DNA of 64,000 bases, taken from the NCBI RefSeq assembly GCF_004341365.1, contig NZ_SLXH01000013.1, positions 27,698 through 91,697 on the forward strand, in the 5' to 3' direction. Below the pieces are notes generated by a model. The model had not been told where the DNA came from. It searched no databases and worked only from the letters and a program-made list of their open reading frames with translations. Each line of letters opens with the position of its first letter. Position 1 is the stretch's first letter. The position numbers and the translations under genes are program-made. Shown here in pieces: positions 61,976 to 64,000 of this stretch. Origin of the DNA: Simplicispira metamorpha. Lineage in GTDB: Bacteria > Pseudomonadota > Gammaproteobacteria > Burkholderiales > Burkholderiaceae_C.

Positions 61976-61996
61976 AAAAGAGAGCAGGAGATCAGA

Positions 61997-63367
61997 GTGA
62001 AAAATAATCAAGACAACTTGGCCAAGATGAACCAGTTGGAATCCATGCTTGAAGATGATCCCGTCAAGCACGTCTATCGGCTCGACCGTGCAGCCTTTAC
62101 CGACGAAGAGCTGTTCGAGATGGAGATGAAGTACATCTTCGAAGGCAACTGGGTTTTTCTGGGCCATGAAAGCCAGCTGCCCAACATCAACGACTACCTC
62201 ACGGTGTACATCGGTCGCCAGCAGGTGGTGATCACGCGCAGCAAAGACGGCAAGCTCAACGCCTTTGCCAACACATGTACCCACCGTGGTGCCACGCTGG
62301 CACGCCACAAAAAGGGCAACAAGTCCAGTTTCACTTGCCCGTTCCACGGCTGGACGTTCAACAACGCGGGCAAGCTGCTCAAGGTCAAAGACCAGAGCGC
62401 CGATGCCGGTTACCCGCCCAGCTTTAACCATGAAGGCAGCCACGACTTGGTGCGCATCGGTGCCTTTGACAGCTACCGTGGCTTCCTGTTCGGCAGCATC
62501 AACGCCGACGTGCTGCCCCTGGCCGAGCACCTGGGCGAAGCCGCCAAGATCATCGACATGATCGTGGACCAGTCGCCCGAAGGCATCGAAGTGCTGCGCG
62601 GCACGTCCACCTACACCTTTGATGCCAACTGGAAGCTGCAAGCTGAAAACGGCGCTGATGGCTACCACGTGACCGCCGTCCACTGGAACTACGCCGCCAC
62701 CACGGGCCGCCGTGGTGCCGATGGCAAGGTGGACACCATCAAGGCCATGAGCGCTGGCAAATGGGCGCAGCAAGGCGGTGGCTCTTATTCCTTCAAGCAT
62801 GGCCACATCCTGCTGTGGACCAACTGGGCCAACCCGGAAGACCGTCCGCTGTGGGCCAAGCGCGCCGAGTGGGTAGAAAAGTTTGGCGAAGACCGTGCCG
62901 ACTGGATGCTGCGCAAGTCGCGCAACCTGTGCCTGTACCCCAACGTGTACCTGATGGACCAGTTCAGCTCGCAGATCCGCACCATCCGCCCGATCTCGGT
63001 CAACCAGAGCGAAGCCACCATTTACTGCATCGCGCCCAAGGGCGAACCCGCCGAGGCACGTGCCCGCCGCCTGCGCCAGTACGAAGACTTCTTCAACGCC
63101 ACCGGCATGGCCACACCCGACGACCTGGAGGAGTTCCGTGCCTGCCAGACCGGCTTTGAGGCCAGCATCGTCAAGTGGAATGACATGAGCCGTGGTGCCA
63201 CGCACTGGGTCAGGGGGCCGGACGCCACCGCCGACCTGATCGGACTCAAGCCCGAGCTGAGCTGCGTCAAGACCGAAGACGAGGGCTTGTACATCGGCCA
63301 GCACGAGTACTGGCTTGAAACCATGAAAAAAGCGTGCGCCGCAGAACAAAAGCAAGGAGAAAAATAA
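61997..63367 (+). CDS. benA: Benzoate 1,2-dioxygenase, large (alpha) subunit
   Basis: 456 residues, GTG start with AGGAG. Rieske [2Fe-2S] ligands in [10 protein letters not shown] and CPFHGW; the mononuclear iron site in [15 protein letters not shown] with the bridging Asp. The overall match to BenA extends end to end ([54 protein letters not shown]). It incorporates O2 into benzoate (or a substituted benzoate) to give the cis-dihydrodiol carboxylate. The stop overlaps the benB start by one base, so translation is coupled. Confidence 0.93.
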   Translation: MKNNQDNLAKMNQLESMLEDDPVKHVYRLDRAAFTDEELFEMEMKYIFEGNWVFLGHESQLPNINDYLTVYIGRQQVVITRSKDGKLNAFANTCTHRGATLARHKKGNKSSFTCPFHGWTFNNAGKLLKVKDQSADAGYPPSFNHEGSHDLVRIGAFDSYRGFLFGSINADVLPLAEHLGEAAKIIDMIVDQSPEGIEVLRGTSTYTFDANWKLQAENGADGYHVTAVHWNYAATTGRRGADGKVDTIKAMSAGKWAQQGGGSYSFKHGHILLWTNWANPEDRPLWAKRAEWVEKFGEDRADWMLRKSRNLCLYPNVYLMDQFSSQIRTIRPISVNQSEATIYCIAPKGEPAEARARRLRQYEDFFNATGMATPDDLEEFRACQTGFEASIVKWNDMSRGATHWVRGPDATADLIGLKPELSCVKTEDEGLYIGQHEYWLETMKKACAAEQKQGEK

Positions 63368-63852
63368 TGTTGTCCTACGAATCCATTCAAACCTTTTTGT
63401 ACCAGGAAGCGCGCGCCCTTGACGATCGCCGCTGGGATGACTGGCTGGCGTTTTACGCACCGGATGCCAACTTCCACATGCCTGCCTGGGACGACGACGG
63501 CGGGCTCACCACAGACCCGCAAAAAGAGGTTTCGCTGATCTATTACCCCAGCCGTGCCGGTCTGGAAGACCGCATCTTCCGCATCGAAACCGAGCGTGCT
63601 GCCTCTGCCATTCCAGACACCCGCACCGGCCACGCGCTGAGCAACATCGAAGTGCTCAAGCAGGACGAAAACAGCATTGAAGTGCGCTTCAACTGGACCA
63701 CCCATGCCTATCGCTACAACATTGTCGATACGTACTTTGGCTACTCCATCTACACCATCAACACCTCGGGTGAGACGCCGCTGATCCAGCGCAAGTACGT
63801 GGTGCTGAAGAACGATCGCATCCACCACTGGCTCGACGTCTATCACATCTGA
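63367..63852 (+). CDS. benB: Benzoate 1,2-dioxygenase, small (beta) subunit
   Basis: 161 residues from the ATG at 63367 with AAGGAG upstream. The ring-hydroxylating beta-subunit fold (NTF2-like) is recognisable in LYQEARALDDRRWDDWLAFY, SLIYYPSRAGLEDRIFRIET and the C-terminal KYVVLKNDRIHHWLDVYHI. It gives the alpha3beta3 oxygenase its structure and influences substrate range. 34 bp before benC. Confidence 0.93.
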   Translation: MLSYESIQTFLYQEARALDDRRWDDWLAFYAPDANFHMPAWDDDGGLTTDPQKEVSLIYYPSRAGLEDRIFRIETERAASAIPDTRTGHALSNIEVLKQDENSIEVRFNWTTHAYRYNIVDTYFGYSIYTINTSGETPLIQRKYVVLKNDRIHHWLDVYHI

Positions 63853-63886
63853 TAGCGAATTGCCACTTCTCAGAGGAAACGATTCC

Positions 63887-64000
63887 ATGTCTTACAACAT
63901 TGCGCTTCAGTTCGAGGACGGTGTCTCGCGCATCATTTCTTGTGATGCCGATGAACTGGTTTGCGATGCCGCTTACCGGGCCAAGATCAACATCCCGCTC
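63887..64000 (+). CDS. benC: Benzoate 1,2-dioxygenase electron-transfer component (5' end; continues beyond window)
   Basis: The ATG at 63887 follows AGAGGAAAC. The 38 visible residues (MSYNIALQFEDGVSRIISCD, then AYRAKINIPL) match the start of the ferredoxin domain of BenC, the NADH:acceptor reductase with [2Fe-2S] and FAD. The remaining ~300 codons lie to the right of the window. Confidence 0.85.
   Translation, partial: MSYNIALQFEDGVSRIISCDADELVCDAAYRAKINIPL

Overview
The window looks like about 64 kb of chromosome from a high-GC betaproteobacterium of the Comamonadaceae (Acidovorax/Comamonas-like). The evidence is the gene content (pcm-rhodanese-tolC order, glnD-map block, prpE, mmsA-acyl-CoA dehydrogenase-mmsB, benABC), heavy GC bias at third codon positions, and a family of dispersed palindromes built around AGCGCTAGCAGCTAT. 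The family assignment is inference; no rRNA or tRNA gene was seen.

Layout. 0-8.4 kb: the 3' part of a giant repeat-rich surface protein (near-identical 324-bp tandem repeats, beta-helix, C-terminal metzincin motif), an NHL-repeat lipoprotein-like gene, a DUF6916-like gene, and a compact operon of three phage-tail-collar (MdpB-type) paralogues plus a GNAT acetyltransferase. 8.5-13.5 kb: a valine/methylmalonate-semialdehyde operon with a divergent LysR regulator. 13.6-20.3 kb: an array of 15 attC sites, with all cassette genes on the + strand and no integron integrase in the window, i.e. a CALIN. Its left half has nearly uniform attC sites and five copies of one ~320-bp cassette. Its right half has diverse attC sites and AT-rich genes for FRG-domain, DUF3592-like, membrane and DUF2834 proteins. 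20.3-22 kb: an ABM-GNAT fusion gene, an unrecognised gene and a frameshifted DUF2306 remnant.

22-36.7 kb: a Fic protein with a non-canonical active site behind iterated operator-like repeats, a secreted alpha/beta-hydrolase, prpE, a PAS-GGDEF-EAL protein, ogt, phosphomannomutase, KDO transferase (waaA), a Cache-GGEEF diguanylate cyclase and a chemoreceptor. 36.9-44.5 kb: tolC-rhodanese-pcm and a TetR-MFP-RND efflux operon with a clear TetR operator. 44.6-51 kb: msrA, two small exported proteins, a ZnuD-like TonB receptor and glnD. 51-59.4 kb: map, purL, a YhcG/DUF1016 nuclease, a DUF808 membrane protein, a 56-aa basic protein and a PAP2 phosphatase. 59.4-64 kb: a XylR/DmpR-type sigma-54 activator divergent from benA-benB-benC, with a textbook -24/-12 promoter, two candidate upstream activator sites and a 46-codon leader ORF.

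The most interesting signals are: (i) the integrase-less cassette array with a multiplied cassette that carries the host's dispersed palindrome and whose open frame ends exactly on the attC core; (ii) the same palindrome read in frame inside the essential genes purL and waaA; (iii) the tail-collar/GNAT/DUF6916/giant surface protein neighbourhood, possibly a phase-variable surface module (G9 tract); (iv) the His-to-Gln Fic protein with iterated operators; (v) sigma-54 control of the benzoate dioxygenase operon.
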